Both the position numbers and the translations under genes were made by a program. 64,000 nucleotides of DNA. Source: Parelaphostrongylus tenuis. Its lineage: Eukaryota; Nematoda; Chromadorea; Rhabditida; Metastrongylidae. The stretch is taken from NCBI GenBank assembly GCA_019055375.1, contig JAHQIW010002018.1:1-64000 (forward strand), given 5' to 3'. Below, piece by piece: positions 1 to 12,479 of the stretch (within the stretch, counting starts at the first letter, position 1; every line of letters starts with the position of its first letter). Under the pieces are notes generated by a model. It saw only the letters and a list, made by a program, of their open reading frames with translations, was not told the DNA's origin and ran no database searches.

Positions 1-1504
1 TATCAAAGATTTATTGATTGACTGCTCACGTCCTTCGGCGTCGGGGTGAGGGCGAGGGACAAGAAACTGTCGCCATCTTCAAAATTTACTTAAGGGAGCC
101 CTGGTTTTGTGACTACGCCTTCGACGACGTTTAATCAGGGAGAAAGTATTTGTAGCAGCGCGATGGGGCTTGGAGCTTTGAGTCTTTACTAAGCTATCAA
201 TATTAGTGGCCATGTTAGCAAAATGAGCCACACCGCATTTTTACTCATTTAAATACTTTTTGCTGATGGTGATATAACTTTGTCCAATTGAAAGATAAAT
301 GTGTAGATTTTAAAAAAAGAGTTGTAAGAGAACTAATTGATACAGCCCGAACAAAAGTGCTTTTTCAGATCAAAATCAGCAAAAAATTAAACGAACGATA
401 TCGAGTGGCATGAACTCGAAAATTGGTAAATTTTGGCTTTTCAAACCCTTTCACAAACGAGAAGTCACCGCTTAGCTGATCATCCAATGTTACTAGTATT
501 GAATTAGAAATGAGCAATTCAACGATGTAGAGTGATGCGCAAAACTCAAAACTCGAAGCCAGAACATTGCATGAATTCCAACCTAGGGTAATCGAATGTA
601 CAACAGTGCCATTTGATGACTTCCTTCATTTGATGGCACATGTAAATAATACATTTGCGTCTCCACTATGTAAGGAGTTGGTTTCTCTGAAGATAACTGG
701 CTAAAAAGAAAAGCACCGTGCAACTGACGTGGCTGTCTCGCCCGAAACTCGCGTATATTCCGCAGCGTAGGGCATTGTATAGGTGCCCATAACAAGCTTC
801 ATTTTTGGCTCAAAAATAATTGTCGAGAATCACGGGATTGTTTCAAGATACGTTGAGTGTAAAAGGTTCGTCGTCGACCCTTCTATGTGAACGGTAGATC
901 CTCGAGGAAGTGAATGAAGGATAAGTCACCGTTCAAGTGACGAGGATGGAGGGAGGAAACTAAGCTCACGAAGGACCTCATGAAAAGCTCACAACACATT
1001 GTCAGAATACATGCATTTTTTGGAAAAAAAGGGACGCAACACAAAAAAAAGAACTCATACATGCATGTAGACTTGTGAATGTACCAATTAGTGTATATTA
1101 CTAAAAAACGGAAAAACAAATTGGATACATCGCTCAATGAAGGGCCCAAAATACGACAGAAAATCTCTATAATTTTTGTAAAATGTGGTTATGACGTGCT
1201 TCCAAGCGACCACAGTTTTTACTATGTTGCAAATTTGTTTTGAAATCTTGCTCAAAAAATATAATCTGGCAGCTCATTCTCAGCCTTTTTTTCAACCACG
1301 TGTATTGCACTGCAAAAGTACCTTAACAGATCTTATGCAAGCTCAAAATATGCTGTCACATTACACTGTTTTGAGCGAGATTTCAAAAAACACTCGAACC
1401 GAGAATTATGCTATTTTACGAATACCAGTAAAGAACAATCGAGTGTGCAACACTGTGCGTTCGGTGATTTTATCATTTAACGGCGTACCACAGATTATTC
1501 CCTT
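1..1504. other. AT-rich sequence, no recognised gene
   Basis: No recognisable domain, splice-bounded exon or named repeat was found here. A plus-strand frame with an ATG at 1191 runs to 1541 (about 116 codons) but resembles nothing I know, and its end runs into the RTE 5' region, so it is probably fortuitous. A stretch near 755-830 resembles 63,480-63,540 in wording (both contain CATAACA followed by GGCTCAAAA), suggesting one more low-copy dispersed repeat. Confidence 0.5.
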
Positions 1505-2758
1505 CGACGGATCCCGTCCGGCTAGTTACGAGGGCAGGTAGCGCCGGCCCCAGGTTATGGATGGGGTAATAAACGCATACTAAAAGCTACCGTGTGTATC
1601 CCAGAAACACAAGTGTGTTCAGGGGATGCCCCCTCCCCTACTTTTAGCGCCGACTTGACAAAACTCTGCTACTACGAGTCAAGTCGGCCAAGAGCCTGCA
1701 ATCCAAGCTGCTGGAAAGTGTATGGGAGGCGGTCAGGAGTCGCCTTCAAGGATTAAGACTGCTTCCTCTCTTCCAAAAGAGATTGCCAAGCTACTCGTGT
1801 GTGCCCAGCTCGACGTGTAGAGCCCAACAAGCTATTCGTTGCGTGTGAATATGCTATAATCAGCAGCAAACATGGGGCTCATTCTACTGACCCCAGAAAG
1901 AGCCCCCGGTACGGCAGCGCTGGGTAAAACGAGTACGGAGAGGCTGCTAAAAACCTCAGGCCTAAACTAAGCGCCAAAATCGAAGCGGACTAAAACGGCG
2001 ATCTGCACCTATATTGCACAAACACCTGCTCACAAATCCGCTGTAAAAGATTTATTGATTCAAGCAAGCATGAAGGATTTGCACGACATCATTGATCTGG
2101 CTGAGACGAGAAGACGCCATCCCTTTCAACGCTGTTAATGATACCGGAGAAGAGCTCTTTGTTGGAAAAGGCGATCGCAAGGGTGCCTACAGCGTTGGTG
2201 CACACGTTAAATCGAATTCGACCATCAACATCGATTCATTTGAGCAACTAACAACCAGCATGAGGCGCTTACGGGCCGAAACAATGTGTGATCAATGCCG
2301 ACTTCGACCAACTTCGTTGCATACGCACAAACATCGAGCTATGACGAAGAGGTGAGAAAAGCTTCTTCAGAGAAGACCATACAGTCTTCAAAATCACTGT
2401 TGGAGATTTTGAAGCGGAGATTCTACCCCCGAAATGCGTCTGGACGACGTCATATTAGGAGCTAACAAACCTGGAATGGAATGCAACAGGGTGAGAGGCT
2501 ATAATGGTGTTCATCATGACGACCCAGACCATCCATGCTAACACACACAATTCCAAAGGCCTCACTCTCAACGATGAACGTTAGAGTCTCCCATTAGAGA
2601 GTACCTTAACGAATTAGACCACACTCTTAGTAAATCCAAGGTTCTTGCCTCCTCACTATGTCGTTGTTTGTTCCTAAGTTTTACACGGAATCTCAGGCTT
2701 AGCGACTCCTTCGCGCTTCGTTCCGTTTTTGTGGCGAAAACGAGATAAAGCCACCAAA
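1505..2758 (+). mobile_element. RTE-clade LINE, 5' half (5' leader and AP-endonuclease region), decayed
   Basis: This is the 5' half of a non-LTR retrotransposon of the RTE clade. It aligns by eye with the fuller copy starting near 50,540: the leader, the GAGAGGCTGCTAAAA stretch, then the endonuclease region. The frame from 2092 reads IWLRREDAIPFNAVNDTGEE and then ELFVGKGDRKG, which matches the apurinic-endonuclease part of RTE ORFs. Stops and frameshifts interrupt it. The match ends near 2758 at a GCCACCAAA stretch and resumes at about 4359, so a foldback element has split this copy. Together the two halves make about 3.3 kb, close to the length of the 50.5-kb copy. It is inactive. Confidence 0.8.
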
Positions 2759-4364
2759 CGTGAAGGTACTCTTCCGTTATCCGTCGTGGCGTAATTTCGA
2801 CCCTTTGTAAGAAACGTATTTTTATCGTCTTTTTCGATATGCCGAATATCGTTTGTTAACACAAATTTAGAAAATTTGAAGGATATATCTTATCTTTTAA
2901 AAATAACCTTCTTTGCTGTGCTCATGAAAAAGAAATTTTTGCTCCTCATTGAAGGATGTCTCGCTGACCAAAGCATTTTCTTCAAAGTTTTTACCAACCA
3001 TTGCGATAGATTAAATCTCAAAAACCTCATTAATCTAGTTGGTATTCATAATGGATTTAGTGTTGCGCTGTAACAGCCGAAAGAAGATTGAATTTCGCAG
3101 AAAATGGACCCCTTCGACTATCCTCCGTGCACTTCGACCCATTGGGAAAAACGTGTTTTTTTATTGTTTATAAATTTTTAAGAATCAATCGATCTCTTTA
3201 ATGACAAAAATTTGAATGGTGTACTTCATTTTCGAAAAGCCTCACTATTGCTTCTTCATTCGAAGATTACTCGCTGACCAGAGCTCTCTTTAATTGTTCC
3301 AAGGCCGAGCGATAGATCAAGTTACGAAAATTCCAAATGTTTTTTCAATCTCTTAAGAAATGGACCACTTCGACTATCCTCTCTGCACTTCGAGCCATTG
3401 GAAAAAACGTATTTTTTGATCGTTTTTTAATGTTTGAAGAATCAATCGATAGCTAAATAAGAGAAATTTGAATGGTGTGCTTTATTTTGTAAAAGCCTCG
3501 CTATTGCGCTGAAAGAACAAAAATAACTATTTGTTCTTCATTCAAAAAATTCTCGCTGACCAGAGTTTCCCTTGGGTATTTTCAAGAGCCATAAAATAGA
3601 TCAAATATCAAAAATTCCAACTGTGCTTGTAATCTCACAAATGGACTTCCTAGTGCTTCATAAGATTCAAAAGAAAATTTGGCTTTGCACTCGAAGCCAT
3701 TTTTCCAGTTTTGCGAAGCTCAGTCTTTTTATGGTTGTTACAGCGTGATACGAGGTCGACATTCAGAACAAAGTAAGTTCTTGGAATGCTTAACCTTTAC
3801 TCTACCGATTAATTATTAAAACTCCGAAACAAAAACTTTGATCGGCGAGAAATCTTCGAATGAGGAACAAAAATTAATTTTTGCTCCTTTACCGCAATAA
3901 CAATTGAAAATAAATATTTGACTAAAGTTCTTATAATCTGAACTATCGAATGGCTAATTGAACATTAACAACGACCAAAAAATTAGGTTTTCTAAGGCAT
4001 CAAAGTATGGAGCGGATAAAAAAGGTGATCCAGTTTTGCGAAATCCAATCTTGTTTTGGCCGCTATAGCGTAGAGCGTGGTCCATTTTGAAAACCAAATA
4101 GATAACTGGGATCTTAAAACTTGCTCTATCGACTGATAAGTGAAACTTCGAAGGAAAAACTTTGGTCAGCGAGAAGTCTATAAATGGGACAAAATATTAC
4201 TTTTGCTCTTTCAGTGCAATAACAAGGTTTTTTGGAGACGAAAAACACCGTTCCAATTTCGTTTGATTAATGCTGTCGAATGATTATTCAATCAAAAATA
4301 AGCACAAAATAGGCTTCTTCTGAAGGGTCGAAACGGTGATTAGATAACGGAATATTACTGATTC
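2759..4364. mobile_element. Foldback-type non-autonomous element with inverted, internally repeated arms
   Basis: No coding capacity is seen. The two ends are inverted copies: CCGTTATC followed by TTTCGACCCTT near 2775-2807 reappears in reverse complement near 4325-4350. The left arm has a repeat unit that recurs at about 2796, 3128 and 3384 (CTTCGACCCATTGG, then AAAACGTATTTTT, then TCGCTGACCA); two starts are exactly 256 bp apart (CGACTATCCT at 3115 and 3371). The right arm carries the unit in inverse orientation (GATCGGCGAGAAATCTTCGA near 3840; GGTCAGCGAGAAGTCTATAA near 4160). It lies inside an RTE copy whose sequence is continuous on either side. The exact ends and the target duplication could not be fixed by eye. 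Confidence 0.7.
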
Positions 4365-6430
4365 AAAAAATGATTTCCGAGAACTTGCACCAACTGAGAT
4401 GCATTGAAATTTTAGAAGGCTCTTGGAAAGACAGCGTTGTCGACAACATCGGCGAAGAATACGACCAGCTCGTAGAATAACTTCACGTTAACGATATAAA
4501 TGCCGAGGGTCCTAAAGTCACGAAGAGACGGTTGTCTCCGCAGACACATAAGCTGATACGTCAATGTGGAATCGCACGAGCTGCAGGCAACCGAACCCTC
4601 AAGTGCAAAACGCTGCAAGCAAGCGATAAAAGAAGACCTCAGGGAGAGACAAGCAGCACTTATGGCAAAAGCTGCAGTAGCTGGGAAGAGCATTCGCAAA
4701 ACTCAGCAGAGCTTCGCCAACTACAAGACCAAGATGGTTGCATTCCGACGAGTTGACGGGACACCTGCAGCTTTTAGAAAGGCAATGGAGAAAATCACTG
4801 ACCACTACTACTCGAACCTCTTCTCTAACGATGTCCTCTTAACGTCATATAAATTGAAAGAGGATGAATCTGTCATTCCATCGGTCCTTCATCCCAAAGT
4901 CCGACATGCTATATCGTCGGTGATAAACAGAGCAACACCCGGTCTAGGCAGGGTTAGATAAGAACACCTGAAGAACGTCGACTCTTCACTCGCTACTTGT
5001 TAGAATGCAAGGTTCCCAACCAATGGAAAACCAGCAAGACCGTGTTATTATTTGTAAATGGAAAACTTCAAAACGTAGGCAATTATCGCCCAATCTGTTT
5101 GATGTCCGTAGTCTATAAATTCTTCACTCGAGTCATCCTAAACAGGACTGACAGAACAGTGGACGAAGGACACCCATGCGGGCAAGCATAATCCCGAAAA
5201 GGATATAGTGCCATAGACAACATCCGCACGATCACGAGATTCATTGAAGTTTCACTAGAGTACAGACTACCCATCTGTCTCACTTTCATCGATTTGAAAA
5301 AAGCCTTCGATAAAGTGGGAAAAGAAGCGGTTACAGAGACTCTGGATAACAAGGGCGTCCTCTACTCAGTACATAATGATTCTTTGTGAGCTTTATAAAA
5401 ATTTCAATACCAAAATATCGCCATTCAACAACCATGTCACCATCAACCAAAGAGAAGGGGTTCGGCAAGGCGATACCATTTTGCCAAAATTCTTTACTAC
5501 CACTATCTGAAGTGTCATGCAAACATTAGAATGGGACGATATGGGAGTGATAATTGACGGTCGACAATTAAACCATCGTCGTTTTGCTGATGATATCGTC
5601 CTTATTGCACCAAGAATCAACCAAGCAGAACAAATATTGACAGATTTCGACAACGCCTGTGGAAAGATTGGCCCTTAACTAAATCTAAATAAAACACTGT
5701 TTATGAGGAACGGATGGGTTTCAAATGCCCCATTCACGTTCAACGGAATGAAAGTCTCAGAATGCTCCAGTCGCGTCTGTTTAGTTGGTGAAATCACTAT
5801 GATGAACGGCCCAGCGTCAGAGTTGAGCAGGAGGAAGCAAGCGGCTTGGGGAACGTTTAAGAGCATCGAAGATGTAGAGAAGAGGACAAAGAACATGCGG
5901 CTCCGTGCCCACCTTTTCGAGTCGACGGTTACCTCTGCCCTAACCTATGCAGCAGAAACCTGGTCGCTACGTAAGCAGGATGAGAGATCACTTGGCGTTA
6001 TTGAACACGCAGTCGAAAGGTCGATGCTAGGCGTATCCCATATCTCATAAATGATAGAAAGGTTCTGAAGTTCCCACTTACGTCAACGATCAAAGGTCGA
6101 AGACGTCGTTCTACACGTCAAGATATCGAAATTAAGGTATACCAGGCACGTCATACTACGCTTCGACGGCAAAAGATGGACGAGAACAGTTACCGATTGG
6201 ATTCCTCTGGATATCAGGCGCTGTACAGGAAGACCACCGATCCGATGGTCCGATTTGTTCACAAAAAGACTGGGAGAAAGATATGATGCCCAATGAATAT
6301 GTAAAGCGACGAGGACCCACTGAACCACTTTTACACGCGATAGGGAGAAATGGAAGTGCTGCTGATGCTCGCTCGAATCACTCGACAATCAACGGGGCGA
6401 CAGGTGATACAGGTGATACGTGAACGGAGC
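4359..6430 (+). mobile_element. RTE-clade LINE, 3' half (reverse transcriptase), decayed
   Basis: This continues the copy begun at 1505 after the foldback insertion; the resumption at 4359-4440 aligns with 51,730-51,820. Reverse-transcriptase motifs remain in pieces: FINRATPGL-like text at 4919, NYRPICLMSVVYK near 5080, and the catalytic box in HRRFADDIVLIAP near 5576-5615. The C-terminal RTE block LTYAAETWSLRKQDERS lies near 5940-5990, followed by ERSMLGVSHIS. Several stops and frameshifts separate these blocks, so no functional protein is made. The 3' end near 6430 matches other copies (GACAGGTGATACAGGTGATA). Retention of the FADD box shows decay from a once-functional polymerase. Confidence 0.85.
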
Positions 6431-6539
6431 GTCTAAAGCTTTCGTTATCGGCTCCTATATGTATGATCAAAAAGAATTCTTTTTGCTGAAATGAGAAAAA
6501 AGCTTGAGAACTTTTTTTAAAGCTTCATGAGAATGGTAT

Positions 6540-7640
6540 ATTTTTTGCGATGGATTGTCCTTCTTCTCGGTCGATGGGTTTTCTTGATTGCTTGTGGCTG
6601 ACGCTTCGACAAATATGCCTTCTTCAGAGCCTGAACGCCTTATGCATAGTAATTTGCTTATATGACTATCTATTGCGGAGAAATCAAATTTGAAGCATTA
6701 ATAAGCGACAACTGATTCAGGGAAAACCACTCATCTTGGGAACTGATCTAGAGACTACCTAAGTTGTTAGCATAGGGTGACGTATGAACCCGCCCCTATG
6801 TCACTAGGTCAAATTAGCAATAGGTGTCAGCTGATACCTAGGCTGAAATTCAATCTGAGATGAGGTGTCATGTAGTTGGTTATGCTAAGACACTCTCCCT
6901 TTTTAGCTTCAAGCGTTTTCCGCGCCGATGCTTTCGATTCGCTCCCTAGGATTCTAACTACTACCTCGAAGTTGTCATCGTTGTCTTTGTATACTGCGTG
7001 TGTCTAGGGGCTTGTTTGGGTCTTTCTTTGTTTTCCCGTCTAAGTGCTCATCTATGAAGATGTGAAGTGGTCTGCCTGTTTTGCCAATGTATTCGTCACC
7101 ACATGTCTAGCAAGAGATAAGATATATTGTACCCACGCTCATGTATTCGCCGTCTCTACCGTTGGGACAAATAATCAGTCCAATCTTTTACATGTACGGT
7201 CTTAGAAGCGGTTTCGGACTAATTGACAGCGCAGCGTTTTAGGGCGAATTTCTACAATTCTCATAGAATCTTCTACACTGCTGTTTTTTGACAGTTTCTA
7301 ATAGCGGTACTTACTTTGTCAGTTATGAAAGTCAGTATAAGAGATACCTTATTGTTTAGATGTGGCGCCCTGATGTTCCCATTGAGGGGCATTTCGCTCC
7401 TTTTCGCCCTAGTGTACACTGTTAAGGCGATTAATAAAGTGTCTCAACGGTGATTCACAAAGTGATATGGTTTCGATTAGAGTGCTAATCTTCTTCAGAA
7501 CAATTGTCTCGATGCATCCTGTTTCCGTCTCTTTGGACTTGACATCTCGTGCATAGGCTCTACTCATATCATTCGGTTGCACAGCTTATTGGAGCGCTCT
7601 CATGTCGGGAACTGCGTACATTTGAATTCATTTCTGGGCT
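6540..7640 (-). pseudogene. Penelope-like element relic (C-terminal RT part, GIY-YIG and 3' end)
   Basis: Read on the minus strand, 7400-7050 gives a broken version of the PLE C-terminus: a LVRNRF-like block, then text corresponding to CPNGRDGD, YLIS and GETGRP of the intact copy at 44-46 kb, with several stops. Upstream (about 7600-7250) is the linker between the RT and endonuclease. Near 6595-6640 is the PLE 3'-end motif GGCTCTGAAGAAGGC. No catalytic RT box is preserved, so this is a 5'-truncated, long-dead copy. Confidence 0.7.
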
Positions 7641-8459
7641 ATCACTATGTGTCTTTCTGAGAGTGAATTCATTGAAACTATAAATCCGCACTTTTTTTTG
7701 TTCCTCTTTCACTTATTTCATTTGTTTGTCGAACAGTAGTGCCTCTGTAGCATAGTGCTTAGAGGAGCCACGTAATGATAAACGCACAGCTCTTGATTCA
7801 GTTCGGCACCTCAGTAAACCCAACTTTTTTTGTCACTCTGTATGCTGCTGAACTTATACCAGACATGTCCGAGAAGCTTAAAATGTTGAATTTACGCATC
7901 AGCCCTCTTAATTCAATTACTGTATTTCTGCTATTTCAAACTGACAGAATTTATTTAATAGAAGCTTTGATTTGATACATCCGTTGACCAGTCCGCTAGT
8001 CATTGTCAAAGCCACATTAGTATCCATCCACCTTTAAGCATATTTAGTGAAGCTTGTTGCATGATGCACTGCAATGTTTTGATCAATGAAGAGAGAGAGC
8101 AGTAGAGTATTTCACGCCAACAGAGAAGAAATCAACGGACCCATCTGTTACAACTTTTCACAATGAAGCGGTCTATTGTGTTTTCAGCTTTACTTTCCAG
8201 CAGTGCAATCACGGAATGAGTAACTGCTGTCGATTGCGGACTAAAGCGGTGTTCGAACTTTACCAAGCTGTTTTTATGTGCAACTGTCTTAGTCAGAAAA
8301 AAATCAGAATTTGCGTGTGTTAAAATTTCTCTCCTTTCTTGAACGCATTTCGTGCACTCATTATTGATAAGTGACTATCGATGCCCAGGATTTTCTGAGA
8401 TCTTCAATTCGTGTGAAGAATCATGGCTGTCACCTTGACTGAGTTTATAGGGCGATATT
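7641..8459. other. Unassigned sequence
   Basis: No gene recognised. A weak tRNA-like stretch (TGTAGCATAGTGCTTAGAGG near 7747, then AGTTCGGCACC) could be a decayed SINE head, but pairing is not convincing. A 66-codon frame at 7775-7975 resembles nothing known to me. Confidence 0.35.
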
Positions 8460-8650
8460 GCTCAGCCAACCAAACCGGTTAAGGCTTGATGGCTGACAGT
8501 TACGATACTGAGATGTTGAAGGATAAGTGTTGTGTAAGCGATGGCCTCGCTGGTGTAGTGGAAGCGCGCTCCCTGCATGGGCGAAGCGAGAGTTCAACTC
8601 CAAACTGAGGTTAGATTTTTGCTCACCACCCAACTCGCTTAGGTATATCT
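8460..8650 (+). mobile_element. tRNA-derived SINE, family B
   Basis: A polymerase-III-type head is visible: TGGTGTAGTGGAAGCGCG near 8550 (box A-like) and AGAGTTCAACTCC near 8591 (box B-like), then TTTTTGCTCACCAC. The region before it (CCAAACCGGTTAAGG, TGATGGCTGACAG, GAGATGTTGAA) matches 14,640-14,690 next to another copy, so the repeated unit is longer than the tRNA part. It is a non-coding retroposon and has no open frame. Confidence 0.6.
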
Positions 8651-10524
8651 GACTATCATTGTACTGATGTTTTATTAAAGTTCACACAGAACTACTGATG
8701 ATCGAAAAGTTCTTCATGTTAAATATCCAAGAAAAAGTTGGTTAAAAAAAAGAGTAAAGGAATTATTGTGATGAAGCTATTCCACCATGATACAGTCGGT
8801 TTCTCACCGAAGACGAACCAATTTTCGCTGCTAAGTCCGTTCACTTCTCAATGGATTCAGAGTTTCTAACAACAAAAGTAACTACTTTCCAAAAGTATTA
8901 GGCATCCGTCGTTTTGAACTTCTATATGGTTCATGTTATGGAAAGCCCAGTTAACGTTTTTGCTCCAACGCAAAAGCGAAATCCCCGCAATGAATGTTTC
9001 TTGTCTTCTCTTTTGAACGGAAACGATTTTACAACAAAGAACCTTTTTCTCTATCATCAAAACATTTTCCAGTACGATTCCTAGTATAATGCGTGTTGAG
9101 AGAATGCATCATCATAGATCAACTCTCATAAGCCACTCAAATTCGCGCGTGGTTCTTCTAGATCGATTACTACTCAACTCATATGATGCAACATTAGATT
9201 GTTGGAAATATATCGCCGTTGTTTCACTCTTGTTTTTCGGTTCATACTTCTTATCTGTATTTGCTCTTTATTTATCAAATATCTTCTAAGACAACTATTT
9301 GTAGTTAATTAGTACCTGAACGAGCTCGTCTTCCTTATAAATTCTGCGACTCGGTACAATTCAGTGCTACATAGTGGTATATATTTCATTCCATGGCTCC
9401 CTTGAAAATCTGTATTTTGGTGTTCATGTTGTTTCCACAAACACTCGTCTACGTTTGTAATTCGAGTGATGATGGTCAACTCTTGAGCATTTCTTTCCAA
9501 ACGTCACCACTACTTTGCGCGGATATATTCTTAACTGTTATTATATAAAAGTGTGATTCTCTCGCAGACCTTCCTAGTATTTTGGTAAGATTCTCGGGCT
9601 TTTTGAAACTACGTCATATTGCTGTTGTATTCCAGCTCACAATCGCACATAAAATTATTCCCGTTGAGCGGTAACAAGACCAGCATCGCAAGGACTAACG
9701 GCTGTGGACAGTCGACTCAAGTCGCTGCGCTTCGACAGAAGCGAGAGTGACGGAGGGCTTAATTGCTAAAGATTTTGTAACATTCCAGCATAGGCTGGGT
9801 CATCAAAGATTTTATTCAATCAATTTCCAGCTTTATTACATTGTTGTCATTTCCAACGCTAAGATGTATATGCGAAATATAACTATAAGTGTGTCGAGAT
9901 GAGAGTAAAATTCAAAATCTGAGGTGCTTCGGACTAGCGAATACCCTTCCAGAAGTTCAGTAAGTTTTCCAGTAAGTAAAGCTGAAAAAACTAGTGAATT
10001 CTTTCCTAGACTAGTAGAATGCTAGATTAGTGAAGTTTTAACGTCAGAAATTAAGCGGTAAATGGGAGGTAAAATAGTGATATCTTCTTTTTTCTATTTG
10101 AATGACTTGATACATTCTAATCACATAACATATTTTGAGCCTTCTGTGATATCGATAGGGCACTTACACAGCGCTGGAAGGGTCTGTTTCGCCCATAAAA
10201 GCTCATCAATAGCACAGTGCCTTTCAGTTTAGCCGATCCGTTGCGGATACACCCCCCTAATCATAGGGAATCTACGTTGAAGTAAATTACCGCACGCCAG
10301 GTGATAAATTCCCCGACTTTACAGTGACCGATTTGAGCTCGTGGCTCTCAAAATATGCTATCAGATGATATATTCATTGATTTGAAGCATCTTATTTTAG
10401 AATTTCGGTCGCATGTCAGCTACTGTGGTTATACGAAATTGAAGATACACTATAGAAAATATTGATTTCCGTTTCTTCATAGACTCGTAGGGCAGGATAC
10501 GTACAAAGACTACAGATGCCTTAG
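8651..10524. other. Unassigned AT-rich sequence
   Basis: Short frames only (for example 9089-9289 plus and 9309-9500 minus). None has a recognisable domain or convincing splice-bounded structure. No named repeat was identified. Confidence 0.4.
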
Positions 10525-10800
10525 ATTACATATATGGTCGGTCGTTGACTTGGTAACTTACTCGAAGTAAGAGAACTGAGTGGTGAGCAAAAATACGACC
10601 TCGTGTGGGAGTCGAACCCGCGTTCCATCTATACCGGAGACGGGTAGCCCACGTTTCCATTATGGATGGAACGCGAGCTGGACTCCTATCTGAGACCGCA
10701 TTTTTGGTCACCACTCGATGCTCTGATATACGTAAAACATCAAAACACTGCGAAAAAAGCAGTAAAAACGCTAGAAATCTGGAGTATCACTCAAACTAGT
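10525..10800 (-). mobile_element. SINE family B, partial inverted pair
   Basis: On the minus strand GGGTTCGACTCCCACACGAG is followed by TATTTTTGCTCACCACTCAG, the family B box B and tail. About 60 bp further along, the plus strand carries a related piece (GCTGGACTCCTATCTGAGAC, then TTTTTGGTCACCACTC), so two partial copies face each other. The right edge carries AACACTGCGAAAAA near 10,744, the sequence that also borders the copy at 14.3-14.6 kb. Confidence 0.55.
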
Positions 10801-11229
10801 CAAACCCTCCAATTCTCCGGGGCAGCTAAGATGGTACCGAACTTCTTTGGGATGTAGAGCACTGAATTCAGATATCAGTAGGTCACTGCAACTCATTGTG
10901 TAGATCAGGTATGCATTCAGCTACTTCCGAGATACTCATCGAAGTTGAATGCATAAAGCATTTTTCAAGAATCGATCAACATAAAACACTTTGAATTTAC
11001 AACAGGCGTAAAAATTCTTATTACGTTCGCTACATTTTATATTGCAACACTTTGAACTAGGGGCATAGTGAACGTCTTAAGCAAAAGCCTCTTCATCATT
11101 GGATATTGCATATCAAAATGGCAAAATTTTATGAAACGTTATCTGACTTGGAGCAGGAGATCACTTCCACAGCATGCCATGGTGGCCGTTTCGTGCAGTA
11201 CGCTTACGATACCCGTTAATCTTCAGCAT
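10801..11229. other. Unassigned sequence
   Basis: A plus-strand frame (11,068-11,340) covers this stretch but overlaps the minus-strand coding-like block described next. No domain is visible. Confidence 0.3.
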
Positions 11230-11239
11230 AAGCTGATGT

Positions 11240-12025
11240 CAGCTTCCCTCTTGTCCTCGCACGAAGACCTCATAAAATCTATTATTTTTTATATCTTCCG
11301 AGACAAAAGACAGGTAAACCTACATGCAAAAATCAAATAAGGAAACGTTTTTATTCATAAAGAGAGTACTCTGTCATAGAGCCTACATTGATGTTTTACT
11401 ACACATTCATGTGTTCGCAAAGTGACAACTCAAACATGATTATTTTACACTGATTAGTCATTCTACGGCTTCGATAACGCACGAAAAATTAGTTAACACG
11501 ATTTTTCCATAAACTCGTTCGAGAACTTAACTTTAGTCCGCGAAAGGCCAGAAAAATGAACAACTGTTCATTTAAATTATTAGATAGCCATCTCCATGAG
11601 CAGTTTTGGCAGCAGCCTTGCTATTCGTTTCGTCGTCTCAATGTCATCATCACTGAAAGGGATCGAATTCACCACTGACTCCACAGTGGCCTGAGAATCT
11701 GTTTGAGTGTGAATATCTTCACAGTAATGAATAGTGTTTTGAAGCAAGCAGCACAGGCAGCCTTCGATCTATGTGCTTCGAAAAGGAGTTATCAGCCCTG
11801 TTATGAGAAATCCTCAATAACGGCCTCGCTATGTTTCGAGTTATAAATCGACATAATGAGAACGACGTACAGGATATTTCCTTTTTTTTTATTTTTGAAC
11901 ATGGACACGTTATTAAGATGTGCATGACTAGAACATCTGCATCAAGTCTCTTTATTACATCACATGAAGATCTAAAAGACCTAATCGTATTCATAAGCTT
12001 TTCGTCAAAGGACTTTAGAGTTGCC
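11240..12025 (-). CDS. Candidate exons of an unrecognised minus-strand gene
   Basis: The clearest piece is 11,595-11,721: read on the minus strand it is open to a TAA and gives EDIHTQTDSQATVESVV, then NSIPFSDDDIETTKRIARLL and PKLLMEMAI. That composition looks like a real C-terminal exon; an acceptor (CAAACAG) lies just inside it. Further upstream, 11,940-12,025 gives LMNTIRSFRSSCDVIKR. A similar sequence, FMRSSCEDKREAD, lies at about 11,225-11,290, so part of the unit is duplicated. I could not join these into one frame or name a family. It may be a small host gene with a partial duplication, or a decayed element. Confidence 0.35.
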
Positions 12026-12479
12026 GTGTATTAGACACCGTTCATCATTCACACAGCTGGATCGCATCATCACCACAAAAAGCGGTTACTTAATCAAATG
12101 GATAGTGTTCTATATAAAACTGCTCTACTCGCGATCCTAATGACTAATATCTAGGTCAGTGAGTCTAATTATGAGATTAGAAACACTATGTACCACGATA
12201 CCGACTCTATCACAAAAAGTCTCCAATTCACTGCAATCTTAAGTGGTCTACGATCATGTTTTGAAAATTCTCTTGCTAGGGCAAAAACCATTACGAATAA
12301 ACAAGACAATATTTCATTGCGGTAACCGTGATATTCGTTGGTAACTCACATCGCTTTGGTATTTTTTGACGTAAAACCACGGGTTTTGCCGTGCTCTAGA
12401 GAATCATGGATTTATACCTTACATGGTCCTCAAGTAGAGAACTCATTACCTTGCGTGGTCGTAGTATGAAGACAAGATT
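12026..12479. other. Unassigned sequence
   Basis: No gene, repeat or splice-bounded exon recognised. Confidence 0.4.
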
